Positions 30,027-38,462 of a stretch of DNA of 38,523 bases are shown in pieces. Position 1 is the stretch's first letter; each line of letters starts with the position of its first letter. Source of the DNA: Vulcanimicrobiota bacterium (GTDB lineage Bacteria; Vulcanimicrobiota; Vulcanimicrobiia; Vulcanimicrobiales; Vulcanimicrobiaceae); assembly GCA_003136655.1 (NCBI GenBank), contig PLFC01000131.1, positions 16,299-54,821 of the forward strand, in the 5' to 3' direction. The notes beneath the pieces were generated by a model that saw nothing but the letters and a program-made list of their open reading frames with translations, had not been told where the DNA came from and ran no database searches. The translations under genes were made by a program, and so were the position numbers.

Positions 30027-32018
30027 ATGGAAACGATCTCGGCCGACCCGTTCGGCTATCTCGAAGACGGCGCCGACCCGCAAACCCGCGCCTGGACCGA
30101 TCGCGAGAACGCGAAAAGCCGGGCCTTCCTCGAGGCGCTGCCCGGCCGGCAAGCGCTGCACGAGCGTTTCGATGCGTTGTTGGCCATCGGTTCGCGGGGC
30201 GTGCCCGTCGAGCGCGGCGGCCGTTATTTCTATACGGCGCGCGACGGGCGTCAGAACCAAGCGGTCTTGCGCGTCAGCGAAGACGGCGTCGACCGCACGC
30301 TGCTCGATCCGGCGGCCCTCGACCCCAGCGGCCTCACCGCGCTCGACTGGTGGTATCCCAGTCCCAACGGCACCTACGTCGCCTTCGGCATCTCGCGCAA
30401 CGGCGACGAGCGCAGCACGCTGCACCTGCTCGACACGGCGCGCGGTGCGACCTTCGGCGAGACGATTCCCGACACGCGCTACAGTTCGGTCTCCTGGCTG
30501 CCCGACGAACGCGGCTTCTTCTATACGCGCTATCCGGCGGGCGAGATGTATTCGCCGCGGCTCTACGTGCACGCGCTCGGCGCCGATTGGCGCGACGATC
30601 CGCAGATCTTCGGCGAAGGCCGCGCGCCGGAGGAGTCGCTCTCGGCCTCGCTCTCGCCCGACGGCAGATGGCTCGTGGTGACCGTGAGCCTGGGCTGGTC
30701 GGCCAACGACGTATACGTCGCCGATCTCCGCGCGCCGGAGCCGTATCGCTTTGCGGCGCTCGCCGAAGGACGCGACGCGCTCTTCTCCGTCGGTTTCCGC
30801 GGCGACGATTTGATCGTGCACACCAACGAAGGTGCGCCGCGCTATCGCGTGCTAATCGTGCCCGCGTCGACGCCGTCGCTCGAGGTGGCGCGCGAACTCA
30901 TTGCGGAAGACGAACGCGCGACGTTGGAAGACGTTGCGGTCGCGCGCGGCGGCCTCGTGCTCGGCTATTTGCGCGACGCATCCTCGGTGCTCGAGTATCT
31001 GCTCGACGACGGCACGCGGCTGCGGCCCGGCGGCAGCGAACTCGGCGTGAACGGTCCGTTTAGCCTGTTCGGACTCTCCGCGCGACAAGCTTCGTCCGAT
31101 GTGTTCGTGATGACCGTCTCGTACTTGCAGCCGCCGCGCATCACGCGGCTGCGCTTCGAAGGCGATTCCGTCGATGCGGAAGTGTTCGCCGAGATCGCTT
31201 CGCCGATCGATCAGACGCGGTACGCCGTCGAGCAGCGCTGGTTTGCCTCGAAGGACGGCACCCGCGTGCCGATGTTCGTCGTCTCGCACGTCGACACGCC
31301 GTTCGACGGCAGCGCGCCCGCCGTGTTGCACGGCTACGGCGGCTTCAACGTGAGCATGACGCCTTCGTTCACGCCGTCACTGGTGCCCTGGCTCGATGCC
31401 GGCGGCGTCTATGCGATCGCCAACCTGCGGGGTGGCGGCGAATTCGGTGAGGATTGGCATCGCGCCGGCATGCTCGGAAACAAGCAAAACGTCTTCGACG
31501 ACTTCATCGCAGCGGCCGAGTATCTCGGTACGTCGGGAATCGCCGATCCCAAGCGCCTCGCGATTACCGGCGGAAGCAACGGCGGCCTCTTGGTAGCGGC
31601 CGTCGAGACCCAGCGCCCCGAGCTGTTCGCAGCTGTAATCTGTGCGGTGCCCCTGACCGACATGCTCGCGTATCCCAAGTTTCTGATCGCACGCCTCTGG
31701 ATTGCCGAATACGGCGACCCCGACGACGAAGAAGCGGCCCGTTGGCTGCGGGCCTACTCGCCCTATCACAACGTCCGCGACGGCACGGCCTATCCCGCGA
31801 CGTACGTGGTCACTGCGGAGTCGGATATGCGCGTCGACCCCGCGCACGCCCGCAAATTCGGCGCCCGGCTCCAGGAGGCCACCTCGTCGGATGCGCCCGT
31901 TTTGGTTTATGTGGAGCCCAATGCGGGGCACGGTGTGGGCAAGCCGCGCGCGAAGCAACTGGAGGAATTGACCGACCGCTGGTCGTTCCTCGGTGCTCGG
32001 CTCGGCGTTACTTGGTAG
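30027..32018 (+). CDS. S9A prolyl oligopeptidase-family serine peptidase
   Basis: This 663-aa protein has no signal peptide. The N-terminal part is a beta-propeller (GYLEDGADPQTRAWTDREN, DWWYPSPNGTYVAFGIS, SVSWLPDERGFFYTRYP, SLSASLSPDGRWLVV). The C-terminal alpha/beta hydrolase has GGSNGG with Ser517, Asp600 in AESDMRVDP and His635 in NAGHGVG. Also seen are YGGFNVSMTPSF and LRGGGEFGEDWH, typical of prolyl oligopeptidase. It cleaves short peptides after proline in the family. It starts at ATG 30027. Confidence 0.93.
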   Translation: METISADPFGYLEDGADPQTRAWTDRENAKSRAFLEALPGRQALHERFDALLAIGSRGVPVERGGRYFYTARDGRQNQAVLRVSEDGVDRTLLDPAALDPSGLTALDWWYPSPNGTYVAFGISRNGDERSTLHLLDTARGATFGETIPDTRYSSVSWLPDERGFFYTRYPAGEMYSPRLYVHALGADWRDDPQIFGEGRAPEESLSASLSPDGRWLVVTVSLGWSANDVYVADLRAPEPYRFAALAEGRDALFSVGFRGDDLIVHTNEGAPRYRVLIVPASTPSLEVARELIAEDERATLEDVAVARGGLVLGYLRDASSVLEYLLDDGTRLRPGGSELGVNGPFSLFGLSARQASSDVFVMTVSYLQPPRITRLRFEGDSVDAEVFAEIASPIDQTRYAVEQRWFASKDGTRVPMFVVSHVDTPFDGSAPAVLHGYGGFNVSMTPSFTPSLVPWLDAGGVYAIANLRGGGEFGEDWHRAGMLGNKQNVFDDFIAAAEYLGTSGIADPKRLAITGGSNGGLLVAAVETQRPELFAAVICAVPLTDMLAYPKFLIARLWIAEYGDPDDEEAARWLRAYSPYHNVRDGTAYPATYVVTAESDMRVDPAHARKFGARLQEATSSDAPVLVYVEPNAGHGVGKPRAKQLEELTDRWSFLGARLGVTW

Positions 32019-32063
32019 GATGGTGCAACCCCGCGCGGTCCGGCCCCCTTCGGAGACATCGCG

Positions 32064-33089
32064 ATGCTCGTTACGAAGAACGATCCTGTAAACAACGGCG
32101 CAGCCCCGGTCGCCGAGCGATTTTCCCTCTATAGCGCGCCCGCGCCGCTGCAGGCGGTCACCTTTGCCGATGACGTCCGGCTGGGTCTGAGCGCCGCGCA
32201 GAAACGCCTCCCGCCTAAGTATTTTTATGACCAACTGGGCTCCGCGCTCTTCGAGGCCATCTGCGACCTGCCGGAATACTACCTGACCCGCGCCGAGAGC
32301 GAGATTCTCGACCGGCATGCCGACGAGATGCTCGCCGCACTCGACGAGCCGGTCGAACTCGTGGAACTCGGCAGCGGCAGCGGGCGCAAGACGCGACTCT
32401 TGATCGAAGCGGCGCTGCGCCGTCAGGAATCGCTCGACTATCATCCGGTCGACATCTCGTCGAGCGCGCTGATCGCAGCATCCACCGCGCTCGTGGGTGC
32501 CTTTCCGGCACTGCGCGTGTGCGCGTATGCAAGCGATTACTTCGACGTGCTGGCCGCGCGTCGCGTGCGTACCGAGCGCCGGACGCTGACGCTCTTTCTC
32601 GGCTCGAACATCGGCAATTACGATCCCGCACACGCGGGCGAACTGTTACGCGCCGTCGCACGGGCGTTCTCGCCGGGCGATGCGCTCTTGCTCGGCACGG
32701 ATCTGAAAAAAGATCCCTCGGTTCTCGAACTCGCTTACAACGACCCCACCGGCGTGACGGCCGCATTCGATAAGAATCTCTTGGGTCGGATCAATCGCGA
32801 GTTGGGCGGCACGTTCGACTTGCGCGAATTCGAACACGTAGCGGAATACGATGCGGAACGCGGCGTCGTGCAGTCGTTTCTGGTGGCGCAGCGCGCACAG
32901 GTCGTGGAGATCGAGGGTCTGGGACTGACCGTGCCCTTCGCCGACGGCGAACGCATCCACACCGAGTCGTCGTACAAGTTCTCCGAGGACGACGTTGCGA
33001 CCGTAGCAGCCGAAGCCGGTTTCGCCGTGGCCCGGCGCTGGACGGACGAACGCGAACGGTTCGCGGTGAGTTTGCTCGTCGCGCGGTGA
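32064..33089 (+). CDS. egtD: L-histidine N-alpha-methyltransferase (EgtD-like)
   Basis: This 341-aa S-adenosylmethionine enzyme trimethylates the histidine amino group in ergothioneine synthesis. Signatures in order are YDQLGSALFEAICDLPEYYLT (55-75), SAM site ELGSGSGRKT (101-110), VDIS, LFLGSNIGNY (177-186), GTDLKKD, YNDPTGVTAAFDKN (225-238) and the substrate-binding HTESSYKF with Glu301 and Ser303. These match the characterised EgtD family. GGAGA lies 7 nt before ATG 32064. No EgtB follows; instead a C26 glutamine amidotransferase overlaps by GTGA. The family also includes paralogs with other substrates. Confidence 0.88.
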   Translation: MLVTKNDPVNNGAAPVAERFSLYSAPAPLQAVTFADDVRLGLSAAQKRLPPKYFYDQLGSALFEAICDLPEYYLTRAESEILDRHADEMLAALDEPVELVELGSGSGRKTRLLIEAALRRQESLDYHPVDISSSALIAASTALVGAFPALRVCAYASDYFDVLAARRVRTERRTLTLFLGSNIGNYDPAHAGELLRAVARAFSPGDALLLGTDLKKDPSVLELAYNDPTGVTAAFDKNLLGRINRELGGTFDLREFEHVAEYDAERGVVQSFLVAQRAQVVEIEGLGLTVPFADGERIHTESSYKFSEDDVATVAAEAGFAVARRWTDERERFAVSLLVAR

Positions 33090-33835
33090 GCGAGAAGCCG
33101 GTCGTCGGCATCACCACACGCACGGCGCACGGACCCGACGGTGCGTGGCATAAGAACGTGGCGCCGTATGTTCGTGCCGTCGAACGCGCGGGTGGCGAGG
33201 TGCGCGTGCCTGCCAACGACGTCGCGAGCGTCGATGCGGTGCTCGCGGAATGCGATGCGCTCGTGCTCAGCGGGGGCGGCGACGTGGATCCGGTGCATTA
33301 CGGTGCGGTCCGGCACGCGGAGACCGAACCGCCGAATCCCGCGCGCGATGCATTCGAAATCGCGCTCGTGCGTGCGGCCCGCGAGCGCCGCGTGCCCGTA
33401 CTCTGCATCTGCCGCGGCTTGCAAGTCGCCAACGTTGCCTTCGGCGGCACGCTCGTGCAGCACGTGCCCGACGTGCTCGGGTCCGGCGCGGCGATCGAAC
33501 ACAGCCAAGTCGCGGTCTACGCGCTCAATCGCGAGGAGTACGCGCCGGGTCACGTCGTGCGTTTGCGCCCGGAGAGCAAACTCGCGCGGTTGCTCGGGCG
33601 GACTGAATTCGCAAGCAACTCGATGCACCATCAGGCGGTGGACCGGGTTGCGCCCGGCTTCACGGTCGCCGGGACGACGCCGGACGGGATCGTCGAGGCG
33701 CTCGATGCGACCTTCGAGCATCCGTACTTCGTGGCGGTGCAGTGGCACCCCGAAGCCTTGCCCGAGAGCGACGAGGTCAGCGCAAGGCTCTTCGCCGGGC
33801 TGGTGGCGGCCGCGTGCGCCGAACCGGCGAAATAA
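33086..33835 (+). CDS. C26-family gamma-glutamyl hydrolase/class I glutamine amidotransferase (PuuD-like)
   Basis: This 249-aa enzyme has LSGGGDVDPVHYG (61-73), DAFEIALVRAA, nucleophile Cys109 in PVLCICRGLQVANVAFGGTL, SMHHQAVD, and the catalytic VQWHPE (His221, Glu223). This is the Cys-His-Glu triad of gamma-glutamyl-GABA hydrolases. PuuD-type enzymes remove a gamma-glutamyl group from amines. GTG 33086 overlaps the EgtD stop, so the two are translated together. It might remove the glutamate in a gamma-glutamyl-cysteine route to ergothioneine, as an alternative to the class II enzyme EgtC; this is inference. Confidence 0.88.
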   Translation: MSEKPVVGITTRTAHGPDGAWHKNVAPYVRAVERAGGEVRVPANDVASVDAVLAECDALVLSGGGDVDPVHYGAVRHAETEPPNPARDAFEIALVRAARERRVPVLCICRGLQVANVAFGGTLVQHVPDVLGSGAAIEHSQVAVYALNREEYAPGHVVRLRPESKLARLLGRTEFASNSMHHQAVDRVAPGFTVAGTTPDGIVEALDATFEHPYFVAVQWHPEALPESDEVSARLFAGLVAAACAEPAK

Positions 33836-33864
33836 AGCCGGCCGCTCCGGCGTACAACGGACAG

Positions 33865-34380
33865 ATGCTCGCAAACGCGGCCTCCGGGCCCTTCGACGAC
33901 CTGTTCGTTATGGAGTACCCGCGACTCGTCGCCATCGCGCGGCGATTCGTCGGGGCCGATGCCGAGGACGTAGCGCAAGACGTCTTTGCGACGTTCGCGC
34001 GCAATCCGATCGGCGATCGCGCGCACGCTCGCTCGTGGCTGCACCGCGCCACGGTGCACCGTGCGCTCTCGCATCTGCGCTCGGGCCAACGGCGCGGCGC
34101 TCGCGAACGGCGCCATGTCGCATTGGAAGCGCCGACCTCGTGCGGCCCGCTCGAACCGCAGCGCGCGGTCGAGCGTCTGGAACTGAGCGAAACCGTGCGT
34201 GCCGCGCTCGCCGGTTTACCCGAACGCTACGCCACCGTGCTCGGCCTGCGCGCCGCCGGGCTCACCTACAAAGAACTCGCCGACGTCATGGGCGTCACGA
34301 CCAACGCCATCGGGACGCTCTTGATACGAGCCGAGGCGGCGCTTCGAAAGGAACTCTCCGATGACCCATCCCTCCGCTGA
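33865..34380 (+). CDS. ECF-type RNA polymerase sigma factor
   Basis: This 171-aa sigma factor has region 2 (FDDLFVMEYPRLVAIARRFVG, DAEDVAQDVFATFAR, ARSWLHRATVHRALSHLRS) and region 4 (LAGLPERYATVLGLRAAGLTYKELADVMGVTTNAIGTLLIRAEAALRKEL). ATG 33865 is preceded by a -10-like TACAAC ending 6 nt upstream, but no -35 box. It overlaps the anti-sigma gene by 20 bp, a usual arrangement. Confidence 0.92.
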   Translation: MLANAASGPFDDLFVMEYPRLVAIARRFVGADAEDVAQDVFATFARNPIGDRAHARSWLHRATVHRALSHLRSGQRRGARERRHVALEAPTSCGPLEPQRAVERLELSETVRAALAGLPERYATVLGLRAAGLTYKELADVMGVTTNAIGTLLIRAEAALRKELSDDPSLR

Positions 34381-35518
34381 ACTGCTGCGTCGCCATCGCG
34401 ACGAACCCGACGCCCTCTCGAGCGCCGAAAAAGAACATTTGCTGAACTGCGCGGCCTGTCGCGCCGTGCGCGAAGAGATTGCGGGCAACGCGAACTTCGC
34501 CGAACGCGCGCTGACGTTGCCCCCGGCGAGCCTCGATATCGAAGCCGCCCGGCGCGCCGTGGCAGCCCGTGCGTCGAACCAACTCTTCGCCGTCTCGCCG
34601 GCACGGTCGCGATTCTCGCTCGCCCCGCGCGCGGGATGGTTGACCGCGGCCGCTGCGGCCGTCGTTCTCGGCCTGAGCCTCTCGCTGGCGCCGGTGCGCA
34701 GCACCGCCGCGAACTTCCTAGCGATCTTCGAACCGCACAGCTTCCAGCCGATCGCGATCACGAAGTCGGATATGGAAGCGCTCAACGGTTTTCCCAACTT
34801 GAGTTCGTTCGGCAACGTACAGGAGACGGGCGCCAAGGACGTGGCGCCGCAGACGTTCTCCAACGTTTTCGATGCGATGCGCGTGTCGCGTCAGGCCGTG
34901 CTGCATCCGCGCTATCTGCCCACGGGCATTCCAGACACGCCGACGTACACGGTGCTGGCGCCAAAGACGGGCGCCTTCACGTTCAGCGCGGCCAAGGCGC
35001 GCGCGGCTGCGCAAAGCAAGAACGCGGTGTTGCCGCCGATGCCCGCCAACCTCGACGGCTCGACATTGTACGCGACGTTCGCCCCGACCGTCATCACGAC
35101 GTATGGAAGCGGAGGCGCCCACGGACTGCACATGTTCCATCATGGCGGAACGCATCGCGTGAACTCCGGCATGAGCGGTCTCGCGATCTTCCAGTCGCAG
35201 GCGCCGCGCATCTACTCGACGGGCGCCTCGGTGCGCGACATCGTCGACTATCTGCTGGCACAGCCGGGCATCTCGCCCAGCCTCGCCGCGCAGATCAGAG
35301 CGATCGGCGATCCCTCGACCACGTTGCCGATTCCGATTCCGGTCGACAAGGCGCTCGCCCAAACCGTCTCGGTCGGCGGTTCCCCGGCACTCGTGGTGGG
35401 CGACGAGACCGGGGTGGGTTCGGTCGTGGTCTGGGAACGTGCGGGCATGGTCTACGGCGTCGTAGGCCCGCTGCGGGAGAGCGAACTGCTGGCGGTGGCG
35501 AACTCCCTGACTCGATGA
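34361..35518 (+). CDS. Zinc-type transmembrane anti-sigma factor
   Basis: This protein has 385 aa. Residues 1-45 carry the zinc anti-sigma motif His26-x3-Cys30-x2-Cys33 (EHLLNCAACRAV). One membrane helix lies at about 91-110 (WLTAAAAAVVLGLSLSLAP). The extracytoplasmic region of about 270 residues has a His-rich loop (GAHGLHMFHHGGTHRV), YLPTGIPDTPTYTVLAP, and a C-terminal part resembling DUF4367-type sensor domains (ALVVGDETGVGSVVVWERAGMVYGVVG). It probably inhibits the upstream ECF factor until a signal arrives. AAAGGA precedes ATG 34361. Confidence 0.88.
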   Translation: MTHPSAELLRRHRDEPDALSSAEKEHLLNCAACRAVREEIAGNANFAERALTLPPASLDIEAARRAVAARASNQLFAVSPARSRFSLAPRAGWLTAAAAAVVLGLSLSLAPVRSTAANFLAIFEPHSFQPIAITKSDMEALNGFPNLSSFGNVQETGAKDVAPQTFSNVFDAMRVSRQAVLHPRYLPTGIPDTPTYTVLAPKTGAFTFSAAKARAAAQSKNAVLPPMPANLDGSTLYATFAPTVITTYGSGGAHGLHMFHHGGTHRVNSGMSGLAIFQSQAPRIYSTGASVRDIVDYLLAQPGISPSLAAQIRAIGDPSTTLPIPIPVDKALAQTVSVGGSPALVVGDETGVGSVVVWERAGMVYGVVGPLRESELLAVANSLTR

Positions 35519-36453
35519 ACGAAGCCGAGCGACGTCCCGCGATCGAAACGCGGGACGTCGCCAAGAAGTATGGCACCGTGCTCGCGTTGCGCGATCTCTC
35601 GCTCACCGTCGAGCGCGGTGAAATCTTCGGCTTCTTGGGCCCCAACGGCGCGGGCAAAACGACGTCGGTCAAAATCTTACTCGGCCTCACGCATGCGACC
35701 TCGGGCTACGGTGCCATCCTCGGCCAGCCACTCGGCGCGATCGAGGCGAGGCGGCGCATCGGCTATCTACCCGAGCTATTTCGCTATCAAGATTGGTTGA
35801 CGGCGCCCGAAGTGCTCGCTTTCCACGCGGGCCTTTTGGGCATGCCGGGGCGTTTGCAGAAGGGCGAGATCGCGCGCGTGCTCGAGGTCGTCGGGTTGGC
35901 CGGGCGCGAACGCGCCAAGGTCGGTACGTTCTCGAAGGGCATGCAGCAACGGCTCGGGCTCGGCGTCGCGCTGATCGGCGACCCCGAGTTGCTGATCCTC
36001 GACGAGCCGACTTCAGCGCTCGATCCCGTGGGACGCGCCGACGTGCGCGCCATCGTCTGCGCCGCGCGCGACCGCGGCGCGACGGTGTTTCTCAATTCGC
36101 ATCTGCTCAGCGAGGTGGAAGCGGTCTGCGACCGGTTGGCCATTCTCGATAAGGGACGCATCGTGGCCAGCGGCACGATGGCCGAGATCCTCGGCGCCTT
36201 CGAAGTGCGCATCACGTTCGCGCAGGTCCCGGTCGACGGCGCGCTCGACGCGCTGGTCAGATACGCCGCCGAAGCGGAGGGGCCGCGGACCTTCGTGCTG
36301 CGCTCGATTGCGGAAGCCGACGTTCCCGATTTGGTCGCGAGGCTCGTGCGCTGCGGCGCGCGCGTAGCGGCCGTCGAGCCGGTGCGCGGTTCGCTCGAAG
36401 AGCGCTTCCTCAATCTGATCGGAGCCGGCGATGCCGACGCTGCTGATCGCTAG
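35515..36453 (+). CDS. ABC transporter ATP-binding protein
   Basis: This 312-aa ATPase of the ABC-2/drug-export type has Walker A GPNGAGKT (42-49), the Q-loop region IGYLPELFRYQDWL, signature FSKGMQQR (139-146), Walker B LLILDEPTSALDP (159-171), and switch His in LNSHLLSEVE. The C-terminal 90 residues form the extra domain common in this group (FEVRITFAQVPV, VRGSLEERFLNLIG). The ATG overlaps the anti-sigma stop (ATGA). Confidence 0.94.
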   Translation: MNEAERRPAIETRDVAKKYGTVLALRDLSLTVERGEIFGFLGPNGAGKTTSVKILLGLTHATSGYGAILGQPLGAIEARRRIGYLPELFRYQDWLTAPEVLAFHAGLLGMPGRLQKGEIARVLEVVGLAGRERAKVGTFSKGMQQRLGLGVALIGDPELLILDEPTSALDPVGRADVRAIVCAARDRGATVFLNSHLLSEVEAVCDRLAILDKGRIVASGTMAEILGAFEVRITFAQVPVDGALDALVRYAAEAEGPRTFVLRSIAEADVPDLVARLVRCGARVAAVEPVRGSLEERFLNLIGAGDADAADR

Positions 36454-37270
36454 GCTCGTCATCCTGGAGGCGGTGCGCCGGCGCTTGGCCTTGGCCGCCG
36501 CCGGATTGACGCTCGCCGGCATCGGCTTGACGGGTTGGGCCTTCGTGAAGCTTGCGGAACAGTTCGGCCGCTCGAGCCTACAGCTCGCGGGCGCGGTGTC
36601 GGGCATCGTGATCCTGATGGCATTCATGTTCGTCACGGTGCTCGCGCTCGGCGCGGCGTTGATCGGCGCGACCGCGCTCGGCACCGAACTCGAGAACGGC
36701 ACGCTGCTGTCGATCATTCCCCGCCCGCTGTATCGCATCGAATTGCTGGCTGGCAAGTGGCTCGGCGCGTTCGGCGTCGTTGCGATCTACGGCACCTGCG
36801 CGATCGGGCTGGAAGCGGTAATCGTGCGCATAACGACGGGCTATGTCGCGCCGCAGCCTCTCTTCTCGCTCGCATTCTTCCTGGCGATCGTTGCGCTGGT
36901 GGTGACCTGCGCGATGACGCTCTCGGTGCGACTCGCGCCGCTGACGGCGGCGATCGTGACGGTCGTGTTCTACGGCGCGGCGTGGATCGACGGCATCGCG
37001 CACCTGATCTCGAGCAGCTTGGGCAATGATGGCGTCGCGCAAGGCACGCTCGCCGCCGGTTTGCTCTTCCCGAGCGACGGTCTCTGGCGCGGCGCGCTCT
37101 TCGGCCTCGAACCCGTCGCGATGCGCGCTGCCGGAGTCAACGGAGCGGGCAGCGCAGGGCCTTTTGCGGTGCTCGGTCCACCACCGGAGGCGTTTCTTGC
37201 GTGGTGCGTGGTGTGGGTATTGCTGGTCGCCTGGGCCGGCGTTGCGTCGTTCCGGACCCGGGATGTTTGA
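36431..37270 (+). CDS. ABC-2 type transporter permease
   Basis: This 279-aa protein has six membrane segments (for example LALAAAGLTLAGIGLTGWAFV, AVSGIVILMAFMFVTVLALG, SLAFFLAIVALVVTCAMTLSV). The ABC-2 hallmark LGTELENGTLLSIIPRPLYRIELLAGKWLGAF lies after the second helix. It overlaps the ATPase gene by 23 bp. It presumably forms the export channel with the upstream ATPase. It is the last gene before the A+T-rich region. Confidence 0.88.
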   Translation: MPTLLIARLVILEAVRRRLALAAAGLTLAGIGLTGWAFVKLAEQFGRSSLQLAGAVSGIVILMAFMFVTVLALGAALIGATALGTELENGTLLSIIPRPLYRIELLAGKWLGAFGVVAIYGTCAIGLEAVIVRITTGYVAPQPLFSLAFFLAIVALVVTCAMTLSVRLAPLTAAIVTVVFYGAAWIDGIAHLISSSLGNDGVAQGTLAAGLLFPSDGLWRGALFGLEPVAMRAAGVNGAGSAGPFAVLGPPPEAFLAWCVVWVLLVAWAGVASFRTRDV

Positions 37271-37843
37271 CTCGGGTTTATACATTTACCGCGAAATGGG
37301 CGTCGGGCAGCAGAGTCTTGGGCATCGGGTGGGCGAGCGCTTCGGACGAGCCACGGAGGGCACAGTGGCTTACATTATCTTAAAGAATCGGAAGGACGAA
37401 AAGCGCCCTTGCTTGAAGGCCTCAAAATTCCCATTCTTTCGCGAAACGAATAGCGGGGGCGAGTCTTAACCTCTCGGCCTTGCCGTAACCAGACCAGAGC
37501 CTGTGTAGGTAGGTGGTTGGTGTCGCATTTCTCCAAGGATAAGCAAGACTCAAGAGCCGGACGACCCGTCGAGGCTTCTATTCTGTGCGTATCAGATTTA
37601 TGGTTTGCGGGTTGCGCTACGTGAATCTGCGCCAATTATTCATCGCTCTCGTGAGCCTGACCGTCTTTCTAGAGCTTGGTCAGTCATCGGCTCTTACCCG
37701 GCTTTTCCATCCGATTGCGGCACAAGGGTTGCCGGCTCTGTCTTTTGGACTTGGTCGGCCTTGTTTTAGCATCATCGACTTTGGCGCGGATCCGACCAGC
37801 ATGAGACCGTACGAAATTGTCTCGTAAACGGAGGATCTCACGA
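37271..37843. other. A+T-rich intergenic stretch with no convincing gene
   Basis: These 573 bases are clearly lower in G+C than the rest and show no strong coding pattern. A plus-strand frame of 80 codons (GTG 37585 to TAA 37827) has a hydrophobic stretch (LRQLFIALVSLTVFLELG) but poor codon use, so I do not call it a gene with confidence. A weak promoter-like pair TTGGAC and TAGCAT lies near 37746-37773, upstream of the lipoprotein gene. No tRNA or structured RNA was recognised. Confidence 0.6.
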
Positions 37844-38449
37844 ATGCAAAGATGGGTTTCGCTATTGGCGATAGCCGCTGTCGCTCTCGCGCAGGGTTGC
37901 TCGAACAGCCCGGCGTCCCTATTGCAGGGGTACTCGCAGGAGCAGCTGGCGAGCAGATCTGTCGCGTTTGTCTCGACACAAGAGGAGCCGGCGATACGGC
38001 AGTCGAAGGAATCCTGTGTGTCGTCTGGAGGTATATTGAAGATACCTGGCCTCGGTGGCAGGCTATCCGGCCTCATTGGTTACGGTTCGAACGACTGCTT
38101 GAAGAAAAGTCATTTCGTATTAGACGGAGGCACTGGGCGCGGTGGAGGTCCATGCCCGAACCAGCAGGGATATTCAACATCTGGCGTCGGCATTCAGATC
38201 ACGGCTCCGATTGCAAAAGCTCAATTTCTGGGCTCGAACTCCACAGTCACCATAAAGTCGAATCAATTTGTCAGCACAACGTCGTACACGGCTTTTCTAC
38301 TTGATCAAGATCAGCAATACGCGGTTCTTTTCGAGTTGCCGGTTGGAACGCCGATGAATGACTCTCTGACATTTACTTCGCCCTTTCAAGAGAGTTTCGC
38401 GTGGCCATCGGCGGATACGCTATTCCTTACACCTTGCTACAAGTCATAA
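37844..38449 (+). CDS. Lipoprotein of unknown function, 201 aa
   Basis: The signal is MQRWVSLLAIAAVALAQGCSNS with lipobox LAQGC (Cys19). GGAGGA ends about 9 nt before ATG 37844. The mature protein is polar and rich in Ser, Gly and Gln, with four cysteines (KESCVSSGG, SNDCLKKSH, GGPCPNQQG, TPCYKS). Its end looks beta-rich (YAVLFELPVGTPM, LTFTSPFQESFAWPS). Base composition is nearer 50% G+C, unlike its neighbours. No family is recognised; possible horizontal transfer. Confidence 0.75.
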   Translation: MQRWVSLLAIAAVALAQGCSNSPASLLQGYSQEQLASRSVAFVSTQEEPAIRQSKESCVSSGGILKIPGLGGRLSGLIGYGSNDCLKKSHFVLDGGTGRGGGPCPNQQGYSTSGVGIQITAPIAKAQFLGSNSTVTIKSNQFVSTTSYTAFLLDQDQQYAVLFELPVGTPMNDSLTFTSPFQESFAWPSADTLFLTPCYKS

Positions 38450-38462
38450 GAGCGAGGATTCA

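Noticed and set aside
37585-37827. 80-codon frame upstream of the lipoprotein gene
   Set aside because: It has a hydrophobic stretch but no ribosome binding site, mixed codon use and no recognisable family, so it was kept only as a note in the intergenic entry.
38080-38100. GGTTCGAA-like sequence resembling a tRNA T-arm
   Set aside because: It lies inside the lipoprotein gene, with no acceptor or anticodon stem around it.
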